Shown here: in pieces, positions 1 through 5,591 of the stretch
How the letters are laid out: each line of letters opens with the position of its first letter
Numbering within the stretch: position 1 is the stretch's first letter
NCBI GenBank assembly: GCA_002432195.1
Contig: DJGG01000078.1
Coordinates: 1-6,499 of the forward strand
Direction of reading: 5' to 3'
Source of the DNA: Desulfobacteraceae bacterium UBA5852
Lineage (GTDB): Bacteria > Desulfobacterota > Desulfobacteria > Desulfobacterales > UBA5852
DNA length: 6,499 nt
Program-made: the position numbers and the translations under genes
The notes under the pieces: model-generated
Database searches by the model: none
What the model was told of the DNA's origin: nothing
Seen by the model: the letters and a program-made list of their open reading frames with translations, nothing else

Positions 1-11
1 GGCTGGCGAAG

Positions 12-27
12 TGGCCGGTCCCTTGCA
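12..27 (+). promoter_or_regulatory. Weak sigma54-like -24/-12 match
   Basis: The bases TGGCCGG-N4-TTGCA match the RpoN consensus TGGCACG-N4-TTGCW at 10 of 12 defined positions, with the essential GG and GC doublets 10 bases apart. It points rightward into the antisense of the thioredoxin-like gene, and no plus-strand gene follows. It may lie inside a gene beyond the left edge or be a chance match in GC-rich DNA. Confidence 0.18.
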
Positions 28-81
28 GGGGTGCTCTGGGGCCGGGGCAAGGTCTGCGGGTGGATGGGGCCGATGGTGTCT

Positions 82-122
82 CCGGCCCCGCCGCTCATCC
101 GTCAGGTGGGCGGCGGGGCCGG
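82..122 (-). terminator. Strong GC hairpin downstream of the thioredoxin-like gene
   Basis: Positions 82-93 and 111-122 form a perfect 12-bp inverted repeat (CCGGCCCCGCCG and its complement). The C at 94 and G at 110 extend it to 13 bp, and further pairs are possible inside the loop. It lies 27 nt past the stop codon of the minus-strand thioredoxin-like gene. No T tract follows on either strand, so it is not a classical intrinsic terminator. It could be a U-less terminator, a Rho-assisted 3' end or an RNA-stabilising hairpin. The inverted repeat is certain; the role is inferred. Confidence 0.4.
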
Positions 123-149
123 CGGGGTACCGGGGGGAAAGGCGTCGCG

Positions 150-590
150 CTACTTGGCGGAGGCGAGGGAGACCTGGATATTCCGCAGCACGTTCATGAA
201 ATTGTCGGCATCGTAGTACCCCAGCACGTGGCGCAAGCGCTGGCCTTCGGGGTTCAGGAAGACGTTGTCCGGAATCGGACGGACTTCATATTGGGTGGCG
301 ATGATTCCCTCGGTGTCGGTATTGACCCGTATGGCGATGAAATTCTGGTTGAGGTATCCGGCCACCTGGGGATTGGCAAAGGTCTTGGCCTGCATTTCCT
401 TGCAGTACTGACACCAATCCGTGAAAAAATGGAGGAAAACCGGCTTGCCTTCCTGCTTGGCGACGGCGATCCCTTTTTTGTAAGGATACCACTTCACCGG
501 ACCAGGAGATTTCTGGCCGGCGACCACCAGCCCCGGCAGAAAGATAAGGATCAAAAACAGGATGCAGATGCATTGGCGCCGTCGGTTCAT
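150..590 (-). CDS. Exported thioredoxin-fold protein (146 aa, WCQYC active site)
   Basis: This is a thioredoxin-like thiol protein predicted to act outside the cytoplasm. Residues 2-24 form an export signal: basic NRRR, a hydrophobic stretch, then a VVAG-type end near residue 24. It could be cleaved or stay as an anchor. The redox motif W59-C60-Q61-Y62-C63-K64 is followed by a helix. The cis-proline is probably P107 in VRPIPD, followed by D instead of the usual T. The next segment, VFLNPEG, matches the family's 'flD..G' strand and turn. The layout resembles the thioredoxin_7/DsbD C-terminal-like (DUF255-related) group. The start is supported by AGAAGGAG, with 7 nt between its last G and the ATG. 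The gene lies downstream of a CcdA-like gene on the same strand, which suggests it receives electrons from it. Family is near certain; the exact substrate (apocytochrome c, disulfide repair or other) cannot be told. Confidence 0.9.
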   Translation of the reverse strand: MNRRRQCICILFLILIFLPGLVVAGQKSPGPVKWYPYKKGIAVAKQEGKPVFLHFFTDWCQYCKEMQAKTFANPQVAGYLNQNFIAIRVNTDTEGIIATQYEVRPIPDNVFLNPEGQRLRHVLGYYDADNFMNVLRNIQVSLASAK

Positions 591-622
591 GTTCCAACTC
601 CTTCTGCGGGCGGGACGGGTGT

Positions 623-638
623 CGAAGCGGGCGCTTCG
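623..638 (-). repeat. Perfect inverted repeat in the thioredoxin-like gene leader
   Basis: CGAAGC at 623-628 and GCTTCG at 633-638 surround a 4-nt loop. The hairpin lies about 20 nt upstream of the gene's ribosome-binding site, so it would be in the 5' leader if transcription starts near 650-670. It could be an operator or a leader hairpin. No T tract follows, so it is not a terminator. Confidence 0.35.
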
Positions 639-1000
639 TAACCCATACTAAATGTTTGGTGTTTTCTCAACTAGGGACTTGCTGGGATCTCAACTCAGGG
701 CAAAACCCGGTGTTGGCTCCCCAACTTCAAGCCCCTGCCGTCGATCGTCAGAAACCCGCCGCGCCACACTTCCCAGCAAGATGCATACCATCCCTTGCCC
801 CAGGCCGCATCCGGGGGAGAATCGTTCCCTCCGCCGGCCGCCCCTCCGGGGCCGGGCCGGTTGACGAAGGCGCCCAACACCCGGTGGTCGCTCCGCTTTT
901 CCCCGCAGACAGCGCCGGTTTGGCCACGAACCCCGGAGCATTCGCCCCCGCTGCCGGGTTCCCGTGCACGGGGAAAAACAGACCGCGATTGACGCAGAAT

Positions 1001-1015
1001 GTCAGCGGCGCTGAC
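1001..1015. repeat. 15-bp palindrome downstream of ccdA-like stop
   Basis: GTCAGCGGCGCTGAC is a perfect dyad with a central unpaired base (at most 6 bp plus a 3-nt loop as RNA). It starts 43 nt after the minus-strand ccdA stop. The minus strand has no T run after it, so termination would be weak. A protein-binding site is an equal possibility. Confidence 0.3.
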
Positions 1016-1057
1016 AAAATTTGGCAGTACCGCAACGCGTTGGAGAATACCGCCCGG

Positions 1058-1774
1058 TCAACCGGCGGCCGAAACGACCTGCGACCAGAGCCACCCAAGG
1101 CGGTTGGCGATCAGCATCAGCCCCAGGAAGACGAGCAGGGCACCGGCCGCCCGGTTGACATACTGAACCAGGCGGCGGGCCCGGATGAGAAAACGCAGCA
1201 GGAGATCGATGCACAGGGACATGGCCAGAAACGGTATGAAGAGGCCCATCGAATAGACCGCCAGCAGCACAACGCCTTCCCTCACCGTCTCCTGGCTGCT
1301 GGCCAGGATCAGAATCGATCCCAGGAGCGGACCGATGCACGGGCTCCAGCCCGCCGCGAAGGCCATCCCCACCACCACCGCCCCCATCAAATGGACCGGG
1401 CGCCGGATGGCCAGATGACGGTCCACCTCGAGGCGGCGCAGGCGCACCACGCCCATCAAATGGAGCCCCAGCAGGATGATCAGGACGCCCCCCGCGATCC
1501 GTAGCACGCCGTGGTAGCGCAACGCCAGGCCGCCGATGAGGGATGCCGAGGCTCCCAGGAGAATGAAGACCAGGGCGAACCCCGCCCCGAAACCGAGGGT
1601 GGATAACACCACCCGGCGACGCACGAGCGCGGTGGGGCTGGTGGTGAGCTGTTCGAGGGAGAACCCGGTGATGAAGGTGAAATAGGCCGGTATCAGCGGA
1701 AGGATACACGGTGAAAAAAAAGACAGCAGGCCCGCAGCAAACGCCGCGGGAAATGTCAGGGTTTCTCCCAGCAT
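1058..1774 (-). CDS. ccdA: CcdA/DsbD-type cytochrome c biogenesis transmembrane protein (238 aa)
   Basis: This integral membrane thiol-disulfide relay carries electrons from cytoplasmic thioredoxin to extracytoplasmic thiol proteins, as in cytochrome c maturation. Length (238 aa) and about six hydrophobic segments (roughly residues 8-32, 56-82, 89-108, 130-155, 164-190 and 210-232) fit CcdA. The two family cysteines sit in their hallmark settings: C23 in FFSPCILPLIP at the end of helix 1 and C146 in GWSPCIGP in helix 4. An internal pseudo-repeat of three plus three helices is usual for the family. The start at 1774 is supported by GGAAGG four nt upstream and by the short N-terminus before helix 1 typical of CcdA. 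The only linked thiol partner in view is the thioredoxin-like protein downstream on the same strand. No cytochrome c or ResB/ResC genes are in the window, so the substrate is open. Confidence 0.93.
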   Translation of the reverse strand: MLGETLTFPAAFAAGLLSFFSPCILPLIPAYFTFITGFSLEQLTTSPTALVRRRVVLSTLGFGAGFALVFILLGASASLIGGLALRYHGVLRIAGGVLIILLGLHLMGVVRLRRLEVDRHLAIRRPVHLMGAVVVGMAFAAGWSPCIGPLLGSILILASSQETVREGVVLLAVYSMGLFIPFLAMSLCIDLLLRFLIRARRLVQYVNRAAGALLVFLGLMLIANRLGWLWSQVVSAAG

Positions 1775-1913
1775 GCCACCTTCCGTCCCTGCCTGGTGAT
1801 GGGTTCCGGCAACGGCGGTCCCGGGGCGCAGAACCTTGGATCGATGCGCGGCCCAGTCCCTGACCTCCGCAAGCCTTCACAATGACCATCGTTGCCGACA
1901 ACCATTCGGGATT

Positions 1914-1927
1914 ACAGTAAAAACTGT
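1914..1927. promoter_or_regulatory. Dyad ACAGT-AAAA-ACTGT, possible operator for the ccdA-like gene
   Basis: This is a 5-bp perfect inverted repeat around four A residues. On the minus strand a perfect -35 box (TTGACA, complement of 1948-1953) lies upstream. A 17-nt spacer would place a poor -10 (TAAACA, complement of 1925-1930) overlapping this dyad. A repressor bound here would cover the start region of the ccdA-like transcript. The regulator is unknown, and the -10 matches only 3 of 6 bases. Confidence 0.25.
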
Positions 1928-1972
1928 TTATCCGGCCACCCGCCGCCTGTCAACGCCTATGTCGGAAAAATC

Positions 1973-2000
1973 TTGACTTGGCGCGGCAATTCATCATAAT
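1973..2000 (+). promoter_or_regulatory. Sigma70-type promoter for yggT-divIVA
   Basis: The -35 box TTGACT (1973-1978) and -10 box CATAAT (1995-2000) each match the consensus at 5 of 6 bases, with a 16-bp spacer. The site sits in the AT-rich part of the divergent region and reads toward yggT. Transcription would begin near 2006-2008. This is the only well-formed promoter seen ahead of the whole plus-strand cluster. Confidence 0.65.
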
Positions 2001-2122
2001 TTCTGGAATTAATTAACGATTTTCCTTGATTGGCCGGCCCGGCCTGGCTGCCTGGCGACCATGGACGCACCGTCGCCGCATCCTCCGGGATTGTCGCCGT
2101 TACCGAAAGGGATCGCAAGCCC

Positions 2123-2428
2123 ATGCTCATCATCGGTCGATTCATTTTAGCCCTGGCCAAAATTCTGGACATCGCCCTGAGCATCTACATGTGGATCATC
2201 ATCGCCCGGGCCGTGCTCTCCTGGGTCAGTCCGGATCCTTACAACCCCATCGTCCGCTTCATCCACAACGCCACCGAACCGGTGATGCAGCAGGTACGCC
2301 GACGCCTGCCCCTGGCGTTCGGGGGCATCGACTTAACTCCGATCGTGGTGCTGCTCGCCATCATTTTCCTGCAGACCTTCCTGGTGGGCTCCATGATGGA
2401 TCTCGCCCGCGGACTGCTCGTCCCATAG
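2123..2428 (+). CDS. yggT: YggT family membrane protein (101 aa)
   Basis: This small inner-membrane protein of the YggT/YlmG family is linked to division and membrane organisation; its exact biochemical role is not established. Two hydrophobic segments (about residues 3-34 and 71-92) flank the family's conserved stretch: RAVLSWVSPDPYNP (29-42), then a TEP motif at 51-53, and GGIDLTPIVVLL (67-78) before helix 2. The chosen ATG gives the usual length (about 95-105 aa) with M-L-I-I-G leading straight into helix 1. Upstream in-frame starts near 2030 would add 31 non-conserved residues. A modest GAAAGGG lies 11 nt before the start. The gene is 18 nt from the DivIVA gene, so the two are almost surely co-transcribed. 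YggT next to DivIVA is a common arrangement, often with yggS and proC, which are absent here. Confidence 0.93.
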   Translation: MLIIGRFILALAKILDIALSIYMWIIIARAVLSWVSPDPYNPIVRFIHNATEPVMQQVRRRLPLAFGGIDLTPIVVLLAIIFLQTFLVGSMMDLARGLLVP

Positions 2429-2446
2429 GCGCGAAAGGGGGTAGGC

Positions 2447-2953
2447 ATGCGCTTGACGCCGCTCGACATCCAACAGCAACGTTTCACCCTGCGATTCAGA
2501 GGTTTCGACGTCCGCGAAGTGGACCTCTTCCTCGAGCAGATGGCCAACTCCCTTGAACAGTTGCAGCGCGAAAACGAGACCTTCAAGGAAGAAATCCGTC
2601 GCCTGCGGCTGGAGAGCCAGGGGTACCGGAAACGCGAGGAAACCTTCAAGCGGGCCATGATCCATTCGCAAAAAGTCCTCGAGCACATGAAGGCCAATGC
2701 CGAAAAGAATGCCGAGCTGATCATCGCCGAGGCCGAGCTCAAGGCCGACAAGATCGTCAACCATGCCCAGGGCCGGCTGACCCGTCTGATGGAAGAGATC
2801 GCCGAATTCAAACGCCAGCGGGTGCAGATCGAATCTGAAATCCGCGCCGTCATCGATACCCACGGCAAGCTGCTGGATATCAGCCGTGACAGCGTGCGTG
2901 CGCTGGATGAGGTCGACGGCAAGCTCGCCGTGCTGGGAGGCGCCGGCGGTTGA
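2447..2953 (+). CDS. divIVA: DivIVA domain-containing coiled-coil protein (168 aa)
   Basis: This is a DivIVA-family protein of the type that binds curved membrane at poles or septa and recruits partners. The N-terminal domain (residues 1-32) is textbook: RLTPLDIQQQRF then FRGFDVREVDLFLEQM. F17 and R18 fall exactly where Bacillus subtilis DivIVA has its membrane-inserting phenylalanine and adjacent arginine. The rest is charged and heptad-like: a first coiled coil at about 26-70, a second at about 75-130 with Ala-rich AEKNAELIIAEAELKADKI, and a short tail to residue 168. AGGGGG lies five nt before the ATG. Together with YggT it suggests a polarity or division operon. The pilT genes downstream on the same strand raise the possibility that it helps place type IV pilus machinery at a pole, which is inference. 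Confidence 0.95.
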   Translation: MRLTPLDIQQQRFTLRFRGFDVREVDLFLEQMANSLEQLQRENETFKEEIRRLRLESQGYRKREETFKRAMIHSQKVLEHMKANAEKNAELIIAEAELKADKIVNHAQGRLTRLMEEIAEFKRQRVQIESEIRAVIDTHGKLLDISRDSVRALDEVDGKLAVLGGAGG

Positions 2954-3040
2954 ATCCCCGCCAGGCCCCGCTTCTGCATGGTGCGCAGCCGCCATCGTCC
3001 CGTCCCGTGGCGCAAGCGCTTCCGGCGAGATGGATCGCAA

Positions 3041-3057
3041 CGTCTGAATTTTAGACG
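3041..3057. promoter_or_regulatory. 17-bp near-perfect palindrome at left edge of repeat element
   Basis: CGTCTGAATTTTAGACG pairs at seven Watson-Crick positions plus one G-T around a central T. It lies 87 nt after the DivIVA stop and overlaps the first four bases of the inverted-repeat element. It could be an operator, a pre-existing target for the element, or part of the element itself. Confidence 0.3.
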
Positions 3058-3177
3058 GTTTCGCAAAAAGTTCGGGATCCGGGCGGGCAATTCCCGTGGC
3101 GTGCGGCGGCCTCGCCATACGCCGCCGCGACGAGGGATGCGGCCTCGCGCGGATTGCGCGCTTTTTTCGAACCCGTC
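3054..3177. repeat. 124-bp MITE/REP-like element with terminal inverted repeats
   Basis: The left end (3054-3070, GACGGTTTCGCAAAAAG) matches the complement of the right end (3161-3177) at 15 of 17 bases. Inside lie CGGG/CCCG around 3084-3096, a perfect 8-bp stem at 3103-3110/3121-3128 (GCGGCGGC), a 10-bp direct repeat GCGGCCTCGC at 3106-3115 and 3139-3148, and mutually exclusive stems at 3131-3135/3143-3147 and 3146-3150/3156-3160. No coding frame or target-site duplication is visible. The form is that of a small non-autonomous palindromic repeat dispersed in a genome. Copy number cannot be seen from one window. As RNA it would fold as one long stem with inner hairpins directly upstream of pilT. 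Confidence 0.6.
3146..3167 (+). terminator. Intrinsic terminator-like hairpin before pilT
   Basis: CGCGC (3146-3150), a 5-nt loop and GCGCG (3156-3160) are followed by C and six T residues (3162-3167). This is the form of a short Rho-independent terminator and lies inside the repeat element. It would end or attenuate transcription from yggT-divIVA. Only 27 nt separate the T tract from the pilT ATG, too few for a separate full promoter, so pilT mRNA must read through it. An alternative stem at 3131-3135/3143-3147 would disrupt it. Confidence 0.45.
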
Positions 3178-3194
3178 AGGCAAGAAGGAAATCC

Positions 3195-4277
3195 ATGGCA
3201 CGCATCGACGCATTTTTCAAATTGATGAACGAGCAGGGGGCCTCCGACCTCCACCTGGTGTCCGGACAGCAGCCCGCCCTGCGCATCCGCGGCGACATCG
3301 AGCGCATCAAGTACAAGCTGCTGGATTCCGATGAGTTGCGGGCCATGCTCTACGAAATCGCGCCGGAGGACAAGATCAAACACTTCGAAGAGACCGGCGA
3401 CATCGATTTCGGGTACGAAATCCCCGGGCTGGCGCGCTACCGCGCCAATTTCTTCATGCAAAAAAACGGCGTGGCGGCGGTGTTCCGGGAAATCCCGGAC
3501 ACGATCATGACATGCGAACAATTGGGCCTGCCGTCGGTGATTCCCAAGCTGGCCGGCCTGCCCCGGGGCATGGTGCTGGTGACCGGTCCCACCGGCAGCG
3601 GCAAGTCCACGACCCTGGCGGCCATCGTGGATGTGGCCAACCGCAGCCGCAAGGACCACATCATCACCATCGAGGACCCCATCGAGTTCGTCCACAAGAG
3701 CCAGATGTGCATCGTCAATCACCGGGAAGTGGGCCTGCACACCAAGACTTTCAGCGCGGCCCTGCGAGGGGCCCTGCGTGAGGACCCGGACATCATTTTG
3801 GTGGGGGAAATGCGCGATCTGGAGACCATGTCCCTGGCCATCGAGGCGGCCTCCACCGGCCACCTGGTGTTCGCCACCCTGCACACGTCCAGCGCCCCCA
3901 AGACCATCGACCGCATCATCGAAGTTTTTCCGTCGGAACAGCAGGGCCAGATCCGCTCCACCCTGGCCGACGGCCTGCGGGCGATCATCGCCCAGGTGCT
4001 CTTCAAGCGGGTGGACATCAAGGGTCGCTGTGTGGCTCTGGAAATCCTCATCGCCACCGCCGCCGTGCGCAATCTCATCCGGGAGGCCAAGACCCACCAG
4101 ATCCCCTCCATGATCCAGACCGGCAAAAAATACGGCATGCAGCTGCTGGATGACGCCATCATGGGGCTGCTCAACAAGGGCATGATCAGTGTCGACGAGG
4201 CCTACAGCAAAGCCAACGACAAGGGGCGCTTCCGGCCTCTGCTGAAAACACCGCCCACCGACTTCACCGAGGCCTGA
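3195..4277 (+). CDS. pilT: Type IV pilus retraction ATPase PilT (360 aa)
   Basis: This hexameric cytoplasmic ATPase disassembles type IV pili at the inner-membrane base, powering twitching and DNA or surface contacts. An N-terminal PAS-like domain (1-100, with ASDLHL at 16-21) precedes the RecA-like motor. Motifs in order: Walker A GPTGSGKS (131-138), Asp box EDPIEFVH (160-167), Walker B ILVGEMRD (201-208) with catalytic E205, and His box with H223 and H230 in TGHLVFATLHTSS. The PilT-specific retraction motif is present as AVRNLIRE (290-297). Length is typical. The ATG at 3195 follows AGAAGGAA (3183-3190) and gives the normal MARIDAFFKLM start; the upstream in-frame ATG at 3096 lies inside the repeat element and adds unrelated residues. 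No pilus assembly genes (pilA, pilB, pilC) are in view. Confidence 0.97.
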   Translation: MARIDAFFKLMNEQGASDLHLVSGQQPALRIRGDIERIKYKLLDSDELRAMLYEIAPEDKIKHFEETGDIDFGYEIPGLARYRANFFMQKNGVAAVFREIPDTIMTCEQLGLPSVIPKLAGLPRGMVLVTGPTGSGKSTTLAAIVDVANRSRKDHIITIEDPIEFVHKSQMCIVNHREVGLHTKTFSAALRGALREDPDIILVGEMRDLETMSLAIEAASTGHLVFATLHTSSAPKTIDRIIEVFPSEQQGQIRSTLADGLRAIIAQVLFKRVDIKGRCVALEILIATAAVRNLIREAKTHQIPSMIQTGKKYGMQLLDDAIMGLLNKGMISVDEAYSKANDKGRFRPLLKTPPTDFTEA

Positions 4278-4386
4278 CCGCCGTCCGGGCCCTTCCGCCC
4301 CGAGCAGCGGAGCCGAATTCCATCGGCGGCCACACGCCCAACGCCCCGAGGGGCCCCTTCGGCTTTAGGGAACAGGGAGCCGCACC

Positions 4387-5556
4387 ATGCGTAAAAACGA
4401 AATCGACCATATCCTCACGCGAATGCTGGATTCCCACAAGAACGTCTCCGACCTCAACCTGACGGTGGGGCGCCCGCTGCAGGTGGAAAGTGCCGGCGAG
4501 CTGAAGCCGGTGGAACTCAAACCGGCCATCAAGGAACTCACCCCCTTTCAGACGGAAATCTTCGCCCTGAACCTGATCAACAACGACCGCCGTCTGACCG
4601 AAGCCTTGCTCACCCGCGGATCCTGCGACCTCTCCCACAGTCTGCCCGGCAAGGCCCGCTTCCGGGTCAATGTCTTCTCCCAGACCGGGAACTACTCGAT
4701 TGTCCTGCGCAAGCTCGAATCCAAGGTTCCCACCATCAAGGGGATGAACCTCCCTGAACCGTTTTTCGAAATCGCCAAGGAGAAAAACGGCATCGTGCTG
4801 TTCACGGGCGCCACGGGCTCGGGGAAAACCACATCGCTGGCCGCCATCCTGGACGTGATCAACGAAACCTACCCGGTCCACGTGGTCACCTTGGAAGATC
4901 CGGTGGAATATCTCCACCCCCACAAACGGGCCACCTTCAACCAGCGGGAACTGGGCCTGGATTTCGACACCTTTGCCAGCGGCCTGCGAGCGGCCCTGCG
5001 GCAGGCCCCCAAGGTCATTCTGGTGGGGGAAATGCGCGATCGTGAAACGGTGGAGATCGGCATGAGCGCAGCCGAAACCGGTCACCTGGTCTTCTCCACC
5101 CTGCACACCGTGGATGCCGGTCAGACCATCAACCGCATCCTCGGTATGTTCCAAACCGAGGAAGAAAACCAGATCCGCATCCGCCTGGCCGACACCCTCC
5201 GCTGGATCGTCGGCCAGCGGCTGCTGCCCAAGGTGGGGGGCGGTCGGGTGGCGGCCTTTGAGATCCTGCGCGCCAACCTCCGCATAAAGGATTCGGTCCT
5301 CAACGGGGAATCCGAAGGCAAGACCTTCTACGAGATCATTCAGCAGGGAACAGCCTTCGGCATGATGACCTTCGACGACTTCATCGTGCGGCTATTCGAG
5401 CAGGGGCTCATCACCCAGGATACGGCCATGGCCTATGCGTCCCGCAAGGGGATCGCCGGCCGCGGCATCGACATGATCAAAAGCGCCCGCGGGGAAGCCA
5501 CCACCGATATCGACCGCCTGGAGATCGACCACCAGTACCGCACCAAGGGCCGCTGA
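4387..5556 (+). CDS. PilT/PilU-like second retraction ATPase (389 aa)
   Basis: This second PilT-family motor is clearly diverged from its neighbour. An N-terminal domain (about 1-110, with VSDLNLTVG at 20-28) leads to Walker A GATGSGKT (141-148), Asp box EDPVEYLH (170-177), Walker B ILVGEMRD (211-218) with E215, and a His box with H233 and H240. All ATPase residues are kept, so it should be active. The retraction motif AVRNLIRE of the first PilT is replaced by RIKDSVLN (299-306), and a C-terminal tail of about 40 residues follows the usual end. These are traits of accessory paralogs such as PilU, but I cannot assign it to PilU with certainty. AGGGAG lies 7 nt before the ATG. The 109-bp gap from pilT has no clear terminator, so co-transcription is likely. 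Paralog duplication predates this locus, judging by divergence. Confidence 0.93.
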   Translation: MRKNEIDHILTRMLDSHKNVSDLNLTVGRPLQVESAGELKPVELKPAIKELTPFQTEIFALNLINNDRRLTEALLTRGSCDLSHSLPGKARFRVNVFSQTGNYSIVLRKLESKVPTIKGMNLPEPFFEIAKEKNGIVLFTGATGSGKTTSLAAILDVINETYPVHVVTLEDPVEYLHPHKRATFNQRELGLDFDTFASGLRAALRQAPKVILVGEMRDRETVEIGMSAAETGHLVFSTLHTVDAGQTINRILGMFQTEEENQIRIRLADTLRWIVGQRLLPKVGGGRVAAFEILRANLRIKDSVLNGESEGKTFYEIIQQGTAFGMMTFDDFIVRLFEQGLITQDTAMAYASRKGIAGRGIDMIKSARGEATTDIDRLEIDHQYRTKGR

Positions 5557-5591
5557 CGCCGCGGGCGACCCGTCTGCCGTAAGGAGACGCT

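Larger units (their letters stand above)
591..1057. other. 467-bp gap between ccdA-like and thioredoxin-like genes; no convincing gene
   Basis: No open frame here resembles a known family. The longest minus frame (748-1098, 116 aa) is low-complexity in character, has no recognisable domain and overlaps the ccdA 3' end. Visible structure comprises a 6-bp hairpin at 623-638, two copies of TCTCAACT at 665-672 and 688-695 (23 bp apart), a GC-rich imperfect hairpin at 834-860, a perfect 12-bp palindrome CCCGTGCACGGG at 961-972, and GTCAGCGGCGCTGAC at 1001-1015. A minus-strand promoter for the thioredoxin-like gene may lie near 640-700 (TTGAGA-like boxes), but no -10 box is well spaced. Confidence 0.5.
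1775..2122. other. Divergent intergenic region between ccdA-like gene and yggT
   Basis: This 348-bp region holds no supported gene; the overlapping frames are low-quality shadows. It becomes AT-richer between 1905 and 2022, as expected for promoter DNA. It contains a clear plus-strand promoter, a possible minus-strand -35 box and a small dyad near 1914-1927, all listed separately. The leader before yggT is about 115 nt if transcription starts near 2007. Confidence 0.6.

Noticed and set aside
60..641. 193-aa plus-strand open frame
   Set aside because: It is the antisense shadow of the thioredoxin-like gene, which has a signal peptide, WCQYC motif and ribosome-binding site.
748..1098. 116-aa minus-strand open frame in the gap between the two thiol genes
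   Set aside because: It overlaps the ccdA 3' end, has no recognisable motif or membrane pattern and no good ribosome-binding site.
656..1504. 282-aa plus-strand open frame
   Set aside because: It is antisense to the ccdA-like gene for most of its length, is rich in P, Q, H and R, and shows no domain; the minus-strand gene is clear.
2030..2122. N-terminal extension of YggT from the ATG at 2030
   Set aside because: The 31 added residues are not hydrophobic or family-like, and the 101-aa form matches normal YggT length and start.
3096..3194. N-terminal extension of PilT from the ATG at 3096
   Set aside because: It lies inside the inverted-repeat element, and the ATG at 3195 has a proper ribosome-binding site and the usual PilT N-terminus.
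2239..3213. 324-aa minus-strand open frame over yggT and divIVA
   Set aside because: Serine- and arginine-rich shadow with no domain, opposite two well-supported genes.
3051..4097. 348-aa minus-strand open frame opposite pilT
   Set aside because: Long antisense frames are common in GC-rich coding DNA; the H-, G- and Q-rich composition and the perfect PilT motifs on the plus strand settle it.
4343..4366. Possible terminator between the two pilT genes
   Set aside because: The GC-rich stem pairs only with bulges and is followed by just three T residues, so it is unlikely to stop transcription.
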